A stretch of DNA of 64,000 nucleotides, taken from Egibacteraceae bacterium (lineage in GTDB: Bacteria; Actinomycetota; Nitriliruptoria; Euzebyales; Egibacteraceae). The translations under genes and the position numbers were made by a program. The notes under the pieces are model-generated. The model saw only the letters and a program-made list of their open reading frames with translations. It searched no databases and was not told the origin of the DNA. Positions 28,744 through 37,393 of this stretch are shown here, one piece after another; the stretch's first letter is position 1; each line of letters opens with the position of its first letter. The DNA lies in NCBI GenBank assembly GCA_030447925.1, contig JAUJNX010000002.1, forward strand, positions 1 to 64,000, read 5' to 3'.

Positions 28744-29073
28744 ATGGACCCCAGCGTGCGACCGGGCGAGCTGCGCATGGCGGCGCGCGTCGCCGACGCC
28801 CTCGTGTACGCGGCCGGCGTGGCCGGCGTGGTCGCCGGCGGCCTGCTGTTCCGCGACGGCCAGCTGGCGTTCGCCCTGGTCGTGTGGGTGCTGACCTTCG
28901 TCGCCGGCGCCGTCCTGCGCCTCGCGTCGTGGGGCGTGCGCGCCCTGGCCGACCTGCTCAACCGCGGCGACCGCATCGAGCGCGCCCTGGACGACCTGGC
29001 CCGCGACCGCGTCGCGGCGGAGCGGGCCGAACCGCGCATCCCCGACCCGTACCGCCGCTGGGGCCACCCGTGA
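28744..29073 (+). CDS. unknown 109-residue protein with two membrane helices
   Basis: Not recognised. Two hydrophobic segments (ADALVYAAGVAGVVAGGLLF and FALVVWVLTFVAGAVLRLA, residues about 17-36 and 43-61) are followed by a charged amphipathic tail LADLLNRGDRIERALDDLAR ending in a Pro-rich IPDPYRRW. Both ends would face the cytoplasm. It is divergent from the dGTPase-like gene with overlapping promoters, so the two are likely controlled together. It has no close neighbour downstream. Confidence 0.7.
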   Translation: MDPSVRPGELRMAARVADALVYAAGVAGVVAGGLLFRDGQLAFALVVWVLTFVAGAVLRLASWGVRALADLLNRGDRIERALDDLARDRVAAERAEPRIPDPYRRWGHP

Positions 29074-29411
29074 ACGCGCGGCCGTCCGCGGGTCAGCCGT
29101 TCGCGTCGTCGTAGCGCGGCGTCGGCGGGATCGGCCGCCGTCGCGGACGGGGGCGGCCACGGCGAGCGCCTCGGGGGCCACTCCTCGCCGTAGCGCCTCG
29201 GCCTCGGCCTGGGGCTGCGCGGCCCCGGCTCGGGCCCCCACCGCGGCTGGCACGGCGGGCCGCCGGACGGCACAGATCCCCCGACGGCCCCAGCGACCGG
29301 GACGGCGACGCGGAGGCGAACCCCCCGGCCTCCCGGGCCGCCTGACCCGGCCGCAGCGCGGGCCCCGGGCCAACGACCCCCTACGTCAGGGGTCGCGGCC
29401 CCAGCGCGCCA
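29074..29411. other. 338-base stretch without a confident gene
   Basis: The minus strand can be read as an Arg/Pro-rich fragment (RRYGEEWPP, then in another frame RPRRRPIPPTPRYDDANG and a stop at 29093-29095). Joining them needs an indel, no start or ribosome site is evident, and composition alone could explain it. No RNA gene is seen. Confidence 0.4.
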
Positions 29412-29630
29412 TCAGTCGGTCTTCTTCAGGGCGGAGGGCTTGTGCGCCGCCTCCTTGCCGGTCTTGTCGCTCTCGACCAGGTACTCGGGGTTGTCCTCCG
29501 ACGCCTTGACGTCGTGCTTGCCGATGGAGGTCGGCTCGGTCAGGCGCTTCTTGACCGTGCCCTCCACGGTGTTGCCGGAGTAGTTCCACTCGACCTTGTC
29601 GCCGGGCTGCAGTCCCTCGTCCTTGGCCAT
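29412..29630 (-). CDS. hypervirulence-associated TUDOR-domain (DUF2945) protein
   Basis: A 72-residue hydrophilic protein. It has LQPGDKVEWNYSGNTVEGTVKK near residue 7, the small SH3/Tudor-like barrel opening of DUF2945, and ends with PEYLVESDKTGKEAAHKPSALKK, also typical (the ligand loop with H-K/R-P). The family is widespread in bacteria and fungi, and its molecular role is not known. No membrane segment or signal. The ATG at 29630 is preceded by GGCGGGGCC rather than a strong Shine-Dalgarno. It lies downstream of glyS on the same strand, beyond two hairpins. Confidence 0.82.
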   Translation of the reverse strand: MAKDEGLQPGDKVEWNYSGNTVEGTVKKRLTEPTSIGKHDVKASEDNPEYLVESDKTGKEAAHKPSALKKTD

Positions 29631-29651
29631 GGGCGGGGCCTTCCCCGGCCA

Positions 29652-29669
29652 AGCAGTGCGAAAACTGCT
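29652..29669 (-). terminator. terminator-like hairpin after glyS
   Basis: On the minus strand AGCAGT-TTTCGC-ACTGCT forms a six-pair stem 17 bases after the glyS stop. It is followed by a second small stem CGGGG-AAGG-CCCCG. No T run. Confidence 0.4.
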
Positions 29670-29685
29670 GGCGCCCAGGCGCGCC

Positions 29686-31113
29686 CTAGAACTGGAGGCG
29701 CTCCTCGAGGTAGCCCGTGAGGCGGTCGATCGCCACGCGCTCCTGGGTCATCGAGTCGCGGTCGCGGACCGTGACGGCCCGGTCGGACTCGACGGTCTCG
29801 AAGTCGACGGTGACGCAGAACGGGGTGCCGACCTCGTCCTGGCGGCGGTAGCGCTTGCCGATCGAGCCGGCGTCGTCGTACTGCACCGCCCAGCGCGGCT
29901 TCAGCAGGGCCGATACCTCCCGGGCGGTCGGCACCAGGGCCTCGTTGCGCGACAGGGGCAGGACCGCGACCTTGACGGGGGCGAGCGCGTGCGCCAGGCG
30001 CAGCACGACGCGGCGGTCGGTCTTGCCGCTCTGGCTGGTCACCTGCTCCTCGCGGTAGGCGTCGCACAGGAACGCCAGCGTCGTGCGGTCCACCCCCGCC
30101 GCCGGCTCGATGACATAGGGCAGGTAGCGCTCCTCGCGCTCGGCGTCGAAGTAGGACAGGTCCTTGCCGCTGTACTCGCTGTGCCGGGTGAGGTCGAAGT
30201 CGCCGCGGTTGGCGATGCCCTCCAGCTCGCTCCAGGCGAACGGGAAGCGGTACTCGACGTCGACGGTCCCCCGGGAGTAGTGCGACAGCTCGTCCTTGGC
30301 GTGGTCGCGCACGCGCAGGTTCTCCGGGCGCATGCCCAGGCCCAGGTACCAGTTCCAGCGCTGGGCGATCCAGTAGTCGTGCCAGCGCTCGTCGGTGCCG
30401 GGGCGGACGAAGAACTCCATCTCCATCTGCTCGAACTCGCGGACCCGGAAGATGAAGTTGCGCGGGGTGATCTCGTTGCGGAAGGACTTGCCGATCTGGG
30501 CGATGCCGAACGGCACCTTCTGGCGGCTGGTCAGCTGGACCGTGGCGAAGTCGACGAACATCGCCTGGGCGGTCTCGGGCCGCAGCCACACCTGCGCGGC
30601 GGTGTCCTCCGTCGGGCCGACGAAGGTGCGGAACATCAGGTTGAACGCCTTGGGGTGGCTCCAGTCGCGGGCGCCGCAGTTGGGGCACGCGCCGGGCGTG
30701 CCGTCGGCCTCCAGCTCCAGGTGGTCGGCCCGGAAGCGCTGGTTGCAGTTGCGGCACTCGATCAGCGGGTCGGTGAAGCCCTCGACGTGGCCCGAGGCCT
30801 CCCACACCCGCGGGTGCATGAGGATCGACGCGTCGAGCGGCACGACATCGTCGCGCAGCTGGACCATGGCGCGCCGCCAGGCGGCCTTGACGTTGTCCTT
30901 GAGCGCGACCCCGAGCGGGCCGTAGTCCCACGCGCCGCGCAGACCGCCGTAGATCTCCGAGCTCTGGAACACGATCCCGCGCCGCTTGCACAGCTCGACG
31001 ATCGTCTCCATCGAGACGTCGTGGGGGCCGGCGGTGGTGTCCGCGTCGGGCTCGACGCGGTTGATGTCGGCGGGCGGGACCTCGGGCAGGTCGTCGGGCA
31101 GCGTGTCGGGCAC
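29686..31113 (-). CDS. glyS: glycyl-tRNA synthetase, single-chain dimeric type
   Basis: A 475-residue class II aminoacyl-tRNA synthetase. Start of the catalytic fold: [27 protein letters not shown]. The inserted zinc site is [13 protein letters not shown] with CPNCGARDW near residue 125-155. Motif 2 is [30 protein letters not shown] near 210-240, and motif 3 lies near [17 protein letters not shown]-type residues 330-340. The C-terminal anticodon-binding domain includes [10 protein letters not shown] and [16 protein letters not shown] near 380-440. The GTG at 31113 follows TGGAG. No T-box leader is visible in the 125 bases shared with the divergent ABC operon. Confidence 0.95.
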   Translation of the reverse strand: MPDTLPDDLPEVPPADINRVEPDADTTAGPHDVSMETIVELCKRRGIVFQSSEIYGGLRGAWDYGPLGVALKDNVKAAWRRAMVQLRDDVVPLDASILMHPRVWEASGHVEGFTDPLIECRNCNQRFRADHLELEADGTPGACPNCGARDWSHPKAFNLMFRTFVGPTEDTAAQVWLRPETAQAMFVDFATVQLTSRQKVPFGIAQIGKSFRNEITPRNFIFRVREFEQMEMEFFVRPGTDERWHDYWIAQRWNWYLGLGMRPENLRVRDHAKDELSHYSRGTVDVEYRFPFAWSELEGIANRGDFDLTRHSEYSGKDLSYFDAEREERYLPYVIEPAAGVDRTTLAFLCDAYREEQVTSQSGKTDRRVVLRLAHALAPVKVAVLPLSRNEALVPTAREVSALLKPRWAVQYDDAGSIGKRYRRQDEVGTPFCVTVDFETVESDRAVTVRDRDSMTQERVAIDRLTGYLEERLQF

Positions 31114-31238
31114 GGGTCGCTCCAGTGGGCGCGGAACCCCCCGGGGTGGCTCCTCGGGGTTGGGGACATGCTAGACACCGGCGCAGGCGGCCCCGGACTT
31201 GCTAGCCTCCTACGACTGCGGTCGGTGAGGAGAGCTGC

Positions 31239-31979
31239 ATGGCGCACCCCCTGGTCGAACTCGAGCGGGTCAACAAGCACTTCGGCGACCTCCACGTCCT
31301 CAAGGACGTGGACCTCACCGTGGAGTCCGGCGAGGTCGTGGTGCTGATCGGGCCGTCGGGGTCCGGGAAGTCCACGCTGTGCCGGACCATCAACCGGCTC
31401 GAGCCCATCGACGGCGGGGCGATCCGCATCGACGGCCAGCCGCTGCCCGAGGAGGGCAAGGCGCTGGCGCGGCTGCGCGCCGACGTCGGCATGGTCTTCC
31501 AGTCGTTCAACCTGTTCGCCCACAAGAGCATCCTGGACAACGTCACGCTCGGTCCGACCCGCGCGCGCAAGGTGCCCAAGCGCCAGGCGCGCGAGCGGGC
31601 GATGGCGCTGCTGGAGCGCGTCGGCATCGCGGAGAAGGCCGACCGCTACCCCGCGGAGCTGTCCGGCGGCCAGCAGCAGCGCGCGGCGATCGCGCGCGCC
31701 CTGGCGATGGAGCCGAAGGTGATGCTCTTCGACGAGCCCACCTCCGCCCTGGACCCCGAGATGATCTCGGAGGTCCTCGACGTGATGCTCGAGCTGGCGA
31801 CCGACGGCACCACCATGGTCGTGGTCACCCACGAGATGGGGTTCGCCCGGTCGGCCGCGCGGCGCGTGGCCTTCATGGACCAGGGCCGCATCGTCGAGGT
31901 CGCGTCACCCGAGCGCTTCTTCTCCTCCCCGGAGACCGACCGCGCCCGGGATTTCCTGTCGAAGATCCTGAACCACTGA
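31239..31979 (+). CDS. polar amino-acid (glutamate-type) ABC transporter ATPase
   Basis: A 246-residue nucleotide-binding subunit of the GlnQ/GluA group. Walker [10 protein letters not shown] near residue 37, Q-loop [11 protein letters not shown] near 87, ABC signature [15 protein letters not shown] near 137, Walker [14 protein letters not shown] near 158 and the switch His in VVTHEMGFA near 196. GAGGAG precedes the ATG. First gene of a four-gene operon (ATPase, binding lipoprotein, two permeases) in the same order as corynebacterial gluABCD. A TAGCCT box at 31203-31208 is a plausible -10. Confidence 0.94.
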   Translation: MAHPLVELERVNKHFGDLHVLKDVDLTVESGEVVVLIGPSGSGKSTLCRTINRLEPIDGGAIRIDGQPLPEEGKALARLRADVGMVFQSFNLFAHKSILDNVTLGPTRARKVPKRQARERAMALLERVGIAEKADRYPAELSGGQQQRAAIARALAMEPKVMLFDEPTSALDPEMISEVLDVMLELATDGTTMVVVTHEMGFARSAARRVAFMDQGRIVEVASPERFFSSPETDRARDFLSKILNH

Positions 31980-31995
31980 GCAACGAGGAGCAGCG

Positions 31996-32943
31996 GTGAA
32001 CCGTGTTCGACTGAGTCTGCTGGCACTGGCGCTGGCACTGTTCCTGGCGGCCTGCGGCAGCGGCGGCCAGGGCCAGGGGGCCAACGAGACCGGCGAGGAG
32101 GAGGAGCAGCTCTCCGAGGTCGAGGACCCCTCGGCGTCGTCGGAGAGCCCCTCCGAGGCCGCCTCGGAGAGCGCCGGCGCGGGTGGTGGCGAGGCCGTCG
32201 CCGCCATCGAGGAGGCCGGCGTCCTGCGCTGCGGCACGAAGTTCGACCAGCCGCTGTTCGGCCTCGCCGGACTGGGCGGTGAGCCCGAGGGCTTCGACGT
32301 CGAGATGTGCAAGCTGATCGCGGAGTCGATCCTCGGGGACCCCGAGGCGGTCGAGTACACCGAGACCGTGTCGGCCAACCGGGAGGAGTTCATCCAGAAC
32401 GGCGACGTCGACGTCGTGGCCGCGACCTACACCATCAACGACACCCGCGAGGAGGTCATCGACTTCGCCGGCCCGTACTACGTCGCGGGCGGCGAGATCA
32501 TGGTCCCGGCGGGCAACCCGCTGGGCATCGAGTCGATCGACGACCTCAACGGCAAGCGCGTCTGCACCGCGAACGGGTCGACCTACGTCGACAGCGTCGC
32601 CGAGCAGGCCCCCGAGGCGGACCTGTCCACGCTGTTCGACACCTACAGCGAGTGCGCCGCCGCCATGAGCGACGGCCGCATCGACGCGGTCGCCACCGAC
32701 AACGTCATCCTCGCCGGCCTGGTCTCCCAGAACGAGGGTCAGTACGAGCTCGTGGGCGAGTCCTTCACGGAGGAGCCCTACGGCATCGGCGTCGCCCAGG
32801 GCAGCGACCTGTGCGAGTACGTCAACACCGTGCTGGAGGAGGCCTACGAGAGCGGCGCCTGGGAGGAGGCCTACACCTCCACCGTCGGCACCGTGATCAC
32901 CGAGGTCCCGGAGCCGCCGGCCACCGAGCCCTGCGGCGAGTAG
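31996..32943 (+). CDS. glutamate/polar amino-acid binding lipoprotein of ABC transporter
   Basis: A 315-residue type 3 periplasmic-binding protein. The N-terminus is a lipoprotein signal (basic MNRVR, hydrophobic core LSLLALALALFLAAC) with the lipobox LAAC; the Cys would be lipid-modified and anchored on the outer face of the membrane. An acidic Ser-rich linker to residue about 60 follows. The binding domain contains GFDVEMCKLIAESILG, EEVIDFAGPYYVAGGEIMV and ANGSTYVDSV, where family members contact ligand. The final Cys pair may form a disulfide. Followed by a strongly structured 119-base gap before the permeases, which could raise its mRNA stability. Confidence 0.92.
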   Translation: MNRVRLSLLALALALFLAACGSGGQGQGANETGEEEEQLSEVEDPSASSESPSEAASESAGAGGGEAVAAIEEAGVLRCGTKFDQPLFGLAGLGGEPEGFDVEMCKLIAESILGDPEAVEYTETVSANREEFIQNGDVDVVAATYTINDTREEVIDFAGPYYVAGGEIMVPAGNPLGIESIDDLNGKRVCTANGSTYVDSVAEQAPEADLSTLFDTYSECAAAMSDGRIDAVATDNVILAGLVSQNEGQYELVGESFTEEPYGIGVAQGSDLCEYVNTVLEEAYESGAWEEAYTSTVGTVITEVPEPPATEPCGE

Positions 32944-32954
32944 CACGAGCGGAT

Positions 32955-33039
32955 CCGGGGGCGGGGCCCGCAGCGGGAGCTGCGCAGCCGGGCCACGATG
33001 CCGATGGGGCATCGGGGCGCGGCGCGGCCCCGCCCCCGG
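32955..33039 (+). promoter_or_regulatory. long stem-loop between binding-protein and permease genes
   Basis: A perfect 14-base inverted repeat: CCGGGGGCGGGGCC at 32955-32968 and its complement at 33026-33039. Inside it lies a second hairpin, CGATGCC-GATGG-GGCATCG. Within ABC operons such structures often stop 3' exonucleases or cause partial termination, giving more binding protein than permease. That role is inferred here. Confidence 0.6.
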
Positions 33040-33062
33040 GCGTCTGACGGCGGGAGGGCGGG

Positions 33063-33719
33063 ATGGACGTGTTCGCGCGCGTGCTGCGCGAGGGCTGGCC
33101 GGCGTACGTCGACGCGATCTTCGCCACGGTGTCGCTGGCGCTCGTCGCCTTCGCCGGGGCGGCGGTCATCGGGCTGGTGCTGGCGATCTGCCGGGTGAGC
33201 CCGGTGCCGCCGCTGCGGCGGGCCGCGGCGGTCTACACGGAGCTGGTGCGCAACACCCCGCTCACGGTGCTCATGGTGCTGCTGTTCTTCGGGCTGCCCG
33301 ACGTCGACGCCACCCTGTCCACCTTCCTCACCGCCGCGCTCGCGCTGTCGCTCTACACCGGGGCGTTCCTGGGCGAGGCCATCCGCTCCGGCATCAACAC
33401 CGTCGCGGCCGGCCAGGCGGAGGCGGCCCGCGCGATCGGGCTGACCTTCGGGCAGGTCCTCGGCATCGTCGTGCTGCCCCAGGCCCTGCGAGCGATCGTC
33501 GGCCCGATCGCGAACCTGTTCATCGCCCACACCAAGAACACGTCGGTGGCGGCCGCGATCAGCTACGTCGAGCTGAGCCGCGTGTCGCGCGACGTCGGCA
33601 ACGCCACCGCGCAGTCGTTCGCGGCGATCCTCATCGCCGCGCTGTGCTACGTGATCCTGCTCATCCCTACAGGTCAGGCCTTCGCGGCGCTGGAGCGCCG
33701 GGTGGCGATCCGCCGATGA
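33063..33719 (+). CDS. polar amino-acid ABC transporter permease 1
   Basis: A 218-residue inner-membrane subunit of the HisMQ type with about five hydrophobic helices. VYTELVRNTPLTVLMVLLFF near residue 58 is the conserved RNTPxxVxxxL motif. The EAA coupling loop reads INTVAAGQAEAARAIGLTFGQV near residues 112-133 and contacts the ATPase. VVLPQALRAIVGPIANLFI follows. The ATG is preceded by GGGAGGGCGGG. The gene ends in ATGA, overlapping permease 2. It is the GluC-position subunit. Confidence 0.92.
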   Translation: MDVFARVLREGWPAYVDAIFATVSLALVAFAGAAVIGLVLAICRVSPVPPLRRAAAVYTELVRNTPLTVLMVLLFFGLPDVDATLSTFLTAALALSLYTGAFLGEAIRSGINTVAAGQAEAARAIGLTFGQVLGIVVLPQALRAIVGPIANLFIAHTKNTSVAAAISYVELSRVSRDVGNATAQSFAAILIAALCYVILLIPTGQAFAALERRVAIRR

Positions 33720-34585
33720 GCGCCCTGGTCACCGACGACCTCGGGCCCCGCGGGCGCGCGCGCGTGCGCCAGGCGTCCGTCCTCGCCACCGTCGTGCTCG
33801 TCGCCGTCGTGGTGTTCGCCCTCCTGCGCCTGCGCGCGTCCGGGCAGCTGGAGCCCGAGCTCTACACCAGCCTGTGGAACCGCGAGGTCTTCAGCCTGCT
33901 CGCGGGCGCCGCCCTGACCACGATCCGGCTGGCGCTGACCGCGATGATCGTCGCGCTGCCGTTCGGCATGCTGCTCGCGCTGGGGCGCATCAGCCGCGCG
34001 GCGCTGGTGCGCGTCCCCGTCACGGCGTTCATCGAGTTCTTCCGCGCGACCCCGGTCCTGCTGCTCATCTTCCTCAGCTTCTTCGGGCTGCGCGACTTCG
34101 GCCTCAACTTCAGCCAGTTCACCTTCGTCGCCCTCGCGCTGGTGCTCTACAACTCGGTGGTGCTGGCCGAGATCTTCCGCGCCGGCATCCTGTCGCTGGA
34201 CCGCGGGCAGACCGAGGCGTCCTACGCCGTCGGGCTGACCTACACCCAGGCGATGGCGATCGTGATCGTGCCGCAGGCCGTCCGGCGCATGCTGCCGACC
34301 CTGGTGGCGCAGCTCGTGACCCTGCTGAAGGACACGTCGCTCGCCTACATCATCGGCTTCCAGCCGCCGGAGCTGCTGCGCGCCGGTCGGCTGATCGCCG
34401 ACTTCCTCGACAACCGCCTCCAGGCCCTCACGCTCGTGGCGCTCATCTTCATCGCCATCAACTTCTCGCTGTCGCGCTTCGCCGGGTGGCTGGAGCGGCG
34501 GCAGGCGCGCCGCTACGGCGGCGGCGTGCAGGTCGAGCACGCCGGCGAGGACATCGTCCTCACCGAATCCGCGCCCGCGCGCTGA
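33716..34585 (+). CDS. polar amino-acid ABC transporter permease 2
   Basis: A 289-residue HisMQ-type permease, longer than its partner because of an extra N-terminal helix (ATVVLVAVVVFALLRL). FIEFFRATPVLLLIFLSFF near residue 105 is the family motif, and the EAA loop is ILSLDRGQTEASYAVGLTYTQ near 160. LVTLLKDTSLAYIIG closes the pore region. The ATG overlaps the previous stop, so the two permeases are translationally coupled. The last 26 coding bases overlap the 3' end of convergent deoC. Confidence 0.92.
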   Translation: MSALVTDDLGPRGRARVRQASVLATVVLVAVVVFALLRLRASGQLEPELYTSLWNREVFSLLAGAALTTIRLALTAMIVALPFGMLLALGRISRAALVRVPVTAFIEFFRATPVLLLIFLSFFGLRDFGLNFSQFTFVALALVLYNSVVLAEIFRAGILSLDRGQTEASYAVGLTYTQAMAIVIVPQAVRRMLPTLVAQLVTLLKDTSLAYIIGFQPPELLRAGRLIADFLDNRLQALTLVALIFIAINFSLSRFAGWLERRQARRYGGGVQVEHAGEDIVLTESAPAR

Positions 34586-35462
34586 CCAGGTCGTTGACCA
34601 GGGAGGACGCGCCGAAGCGGAAGCGGTCGGACGACAGCCAGTCGGGGCTGATCGCCCGGTCGACCAGGGCCAGGTAGGCCAGGGCGTCGTCGGCGGTGCG
34701 GATGCCGCCGGACGCCTTGACCCCCACGGTCCGGCCCGCCGCCGAGCCGTAGGCGCGGGCGGCGCGCAGCATGACCAGCACGTCGGGCATGGTCGCCCCG
34801 CCCGCCGCCGACTTGCCGGTGGAGGTCTTGACCATGTCGGCGCCGGCCAGCAGCGCGAGCCACGAGGCGCGCTGGACGTCGTCGAGGTCGCGCAGCTCGC
34901 TGTTCTCCAGGATCACCTTGAGGCGCCGGCCGGCGCAGGCCTCGCGCAGGGCGACGAGCTCGGCGTACGCCTGGTCCTGGCGGCCGTCGAGGAAGGCGGC
35001 GCGGTCCAGGACGAGGTCGATCTCGTCGGCGCCAGCCTCGACCGCGGCGCGCACGTCGGCGACCCGCACGCCCAGGGGCGCGCGGCCCGACGGGAACGTG
35101 CCGGCCACCCCGGCCACGCCGACCGGCGTCCCGGTCAGCGCCGCGGCCGCCACGCCGACCAGGTCGGAGTAGACGCAGACGGCGGCGACCGGCGGGCAGC
35201 TGTCGTCGTCGGGGTCGGGGCGCGCGGCGGTCGTGCACAGGGCGCGGACGCGGTCGGGGGTGTCGGTGCCCTCCAGGGTCGTGAGGTCGGTGAGGGCGAG
35301 CGCGACGTCCAGGGACTCGAGCCGGGAGCGCCCGCTGGGCTCCAGCTTCGGCATGTCGGCGATGGTGTCGGCCACCTCGCGCGCGTCGACCGGGGGCAAG
35401 CCGTCGAGGAAGGCGACGACCTCCGCCGCCGGCACGGCCCCGGTGGGCACCGCCGCGGTCAC
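34560..35462 (-). CDS. deoC: deoxyribose-phosphate aldolase
   Basis: A 300-residue class I aldolase that splits 2-deoxyribose-5-phosphate into acetaldehyde and glyceraldehyde-3-phosphate in nucleoside breakdown. The catalytic residues are in place: EIDLVLDRAAF (Asp), GADMVKTSTGK near residue 190 (Schiff-base Lys) and VGVKASGGIRT near 225 (second Lys). At 300 residues it is longer than the usual 220-260 because of an N-terminal extension rich in acidic residues. The GTG at 35462 overlaps the stop of the DapA-like gene. Its 3' end overlaps the gluD-like permease gene on the other strand. Confidence 0.92.
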   Translation of the reverse strand: MTAAVPTGAVPAAEVVAFLDGLPPVDAREVADTIADMPKLEPSGRSRLESLDVALALTDLTTLEGTDTPDRVRALCTTAARPDPDDDSCPPVAAVCVYSDLVGVAAAALTGTPVGVAGVAGTFPSGRAPLGVRVADVRAAVEAGADEIDLVLDRAAFLDGRQDQAYAELVALREACAGRRLKVILENSELRDLDDVQRASWLALLAGADMVKTSTGKSAAGGATMPDVLVMLRAARAYGSAAGRTVGVKASGGIRTADDALAYLALVDRAISPDWLSSDRFRFGASSLVNDLVSARARIR

Positions 35463-36217
35463 CGGCCCGACCGCACGGTCGTGGGGACGGTGTGCTCGGC
35501 CGCCACGAGCGCCTTGAGGCGGGCCACGCCCCCGTCGCGGACGGCGAGGTGGGCGCCGGCCAGGCGCCGCTGGGCCGCGGCGTCGCCGGCGAGGGCCGCC
35601 GCGCAGTCCTCGGGCGCGAGGTTGGCCAGGGCCAGGATCGCCCCGTCCGCCCCGAGCGGCCCGGCCAGCGCGAGGATCGCGGAGGACCCGACCCAGGTGC
35701 GCACGCCGGCCTCCAGCTCCTCCAGCAGCCGGTCGGGGCTGCCCGTGGAGTCCTTGAGCCCCACCGCGGGCAGGTCCGCGAGCACGGCGGCGGGGATGCC
35801 GGGGGGCGACACCGCCGGGTAGTGGTAGGCCAGCAGCGGGAGGTCACCGGCCGCGGCGGCGACCGCACCGTAGTAGGGCCGCGGGTCGGGCTGCCCCGGG
35901 GGGGACAGCACCAGGACCGCGTCGGCCCCGGCGTCGGCGGCGCGGCGCGTCAGGCGCACCGCCTGGCGCGACGAGGGGGCGCCGGTGCCCGCCAGCACCG
36001 GCACGTCCGCGGGGACCGCGGCGCGGACGGCGCGGACCAGGTCGTCGCGCTCGTCCTCGTCCAGGGTCGCGGCCTCGCCCGTCGACCCGGCGACCACGAT
36101 CGCGGTGACGCCGCGCGCGGCCAGGCGGGCCGCGTGCTCCGCGGTCTCCTTGGCGAGCAGCGCGCCCGCGTCGTCGAACAGCGTGACCAGCGCGACGGCG
36201 ACCCCTGAGAACGGCAT
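35459..36217 (-). CDS. DapA-like (dihydrodipicolinate synthase/N-acetylneuraminate lyase family) aldolase
   Basis: A 252-residue TIM-barrel Schiff-base enzyme, short for a family of about 290-300. The GSTGEAATLDEDER motif near residue 43 binds the pyruvoyl part, LLAYHYPAV near 128 has the catalytic Tyr, and VGLKDSTGS near 150 the Schiff-base Lys. The C-terminal helices are reduced. Because many family members act on other keto acids, and because it is paired with deoC, lysine synthesis is not assured. The ATG at 36217 has TACGGT at six bases upstream (leaderless). Confidence 0.85.
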   Translation of the reverse strand: MPFSGVAVALVTLFDDAGALLAKETAEHAARLAARGVTAIVVAGSTGEAATLDEDERDDLVRAVRAAVPADVPVLAGTGAPSSRQAVRLTRRAADAGADAVLVLSPPGQPDPRPYYGAVAAAAGDLPLLAYHYPAVSPPGIPAAVLADLPAVGLKDSTGSPDRLLEELEAGVRTWVGSSAILALAGPLGADGAILALANLAPEDCAAALAGDAAAQRRLAGAHLAVRDGGVARLKALVAAEHTVPTTVRSGR

Positions 36218-36223
36218 GGGGGA

Positions 36224-36229
36224 ACCGTA
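36224..36229 (-). promoter_or_regulatory. -10 box of DapA-like gene and deoC (leaderless)
   Basis: TACGGT on the minus strand, six bases from the ATG at 36217. It lies in the 18 bases that separate this gene from the end of the DUF2332 gene. Confidence 0.5.
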
Positions 36230-36235
36230 GCGGCT

Positions 36236-37297
36236 TCAGCGGGCGACCACGGCTGCCCCGTGGGGCGTCGCGGTCGCCACCCTGGCCGTGGTCCCACCGG
36301 GCCAGGTGCGCAGGTCCACGACGAAGTCGGGGGTCCCCGGGATCGGCTCGAAGCGCAGCCAGGCCAGCGGCGCCGCGGCGGTCGCGCGGGCGCCGGCCGC
36401 GTCGAGGGCGGCCGTGCGCGCGGCCCGCTGGTCGTCGTCCAGGTACTGCTCGACGATGGACTGGTAGACCACCGTGGCGGTGCCCGGGACGAGGTCGGCC
36501 AGCCGCGCGGGCAGCCAGGTGGCGACCCCCTCGCGGTCGACGGCGGCCGGCACCGCCGCGGCGACCGCCAGCGCCTGGCGCAGCCGCGCCAGGCGGTCGG
36601 TCTGGTCCGGCCAGACCGATGCCGTGAGGGTCGTGCGGCCCTCCTGCGTGCCGACGTCGACGGGGGTGGGATCGCAGCCGCGCCGCTCGGCCACGGGGAC
36701 CGCGGGCGGGTCGGGCGCGGGCGGGCGGGCGAACAGGCCGTCCAGGGTCAGCCCGCTGTCCGCCGGCCCCCAGGACCAGCCGGGAGCGGTGTAGCGGTAG
36801 CGGTCCCAGCGCAGGAGCAGGCCGCCGCTGGCGCCGATCTCGAGCACCCGCAGGGGCAGGCGGGTCGCGCGGGCGACCGCGAGGAACCCGCCGAGCAGCG
36901 CGGCGGCGCGTGCGACCTCGTTGGTCTGGCAGGGGCGCGCGACCAGGTCGCGGAGCGCCGCGGCGTGGTCGGCGACGGCCGCGAGGAACGCCGCGCCCGC
37001 CCCCCGCGGGCCCGCCGTGCCGCCCACCGACGGGTAGTGCACCGCCAGCGCGGGCGCGCGGCGCTCCAGGACCAGCCGGTGGACCGCGGCCAAGAGGCGC
37101 AGCCCGAGCGCGTCGTCGCGGTGCCCGCCGGCGTGCGGCGCGAGCACGGCCCAGGTGGGCCCGCCCGCGGCCACGTCCTCGGCGGCGGCGCGCAGCAGCA
37201 GGCCCGACAGCGGCGACCCCAGCCGCTCGCAGGCGCCCGCCTGCCGCAGCAGCCGCCCCGCCACCTGCTCCCGCGCGTCCGCTCCGGTGCCCGCCAT
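36236..37297 (-). CDS. DUF2332 family protein
   Basis: A 353-residue soluble protein of the actinobacterial/proteobacterial DUF2332 family, function unknown. Typical features are CERLGSPLSGLLLRAAAEDV near residue 25, then HYPSVGG, QTNEVARAAALLGGFLAVA, LRVLEIGASGGLLLRWDRYRY near 160 (a methyltransferase-like GxSxG loop) and VVYQSIVEQYLDDDQR near 270. The segment RLEIGASGGL suggests a Rossmann-type SAM fold, but no activity has been assigned. The ATG at 37297 is preceded by GGAGG very closely (two bases), so a longer start (GTG at 37345) cannot be ruled out. Confidence 0.78.
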   Translation of the reverse strand: MAGTGADAREQVAGRLLRQAGACERLGSPLSGLLLRAAAEDVAAGGPTWAVLAPHAGGHRDDALGLRLLAAVHRLVLERRAPALAVHYPSVGGTAGPRGAGAAFLAAVADHAAALRDLVARPCQTNEVARAAALLGGFLAVARATRLPLRVLEIGASGGLLLRWDRYRYTAPGWSWGPADSGLTLDGLFARPPAPDPPAVPVAERRGCDPTPVDVGTQEGRTTLTASVWPDQTDRLARLRQALAVAAAVPAAVDREGVATWLPARLADLVPGTATVVYQSIVEQYLDDDQRAARTAALDAAGARATAAAPLAWLRFEPIPGTPDFVVDLRTWPGGTTARVATATPHGAAVVAR

Positions 37298-37380
37298 CGC
37301 CTCCAGGGTGCGCCGCCGCGGCCCCCGCCAACCGCCCGGGCGCACGGCCCCGGCGTGCCCGGACGCCCCGACACGCCCGG

Positions 37381-37386
37381 CATACT
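37381..37386 (+). promoter_or_regulatory. -10 box of spermidine-synthase-like gene (leaderless)
   Basis: CATACT, seven bases before the ATG at 37394. It lies between divergent genes. Confidence 0.5.
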
Positions 37387-37393
37387 GGCCGCC

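Noticed and set aside
29074-29411. Minus-strand Pro/Arg-rich gene ending in YDDANG
   Set aside because: Needs an indel, has no start signal, and composition alone could give it; kept only as an unassigned stretch.
31114-31238. T-box riboswitch upstream of glyS
   Set aside because: The gap is only 125 bases, and no specifier stem or conserved T-box sequence is visible.
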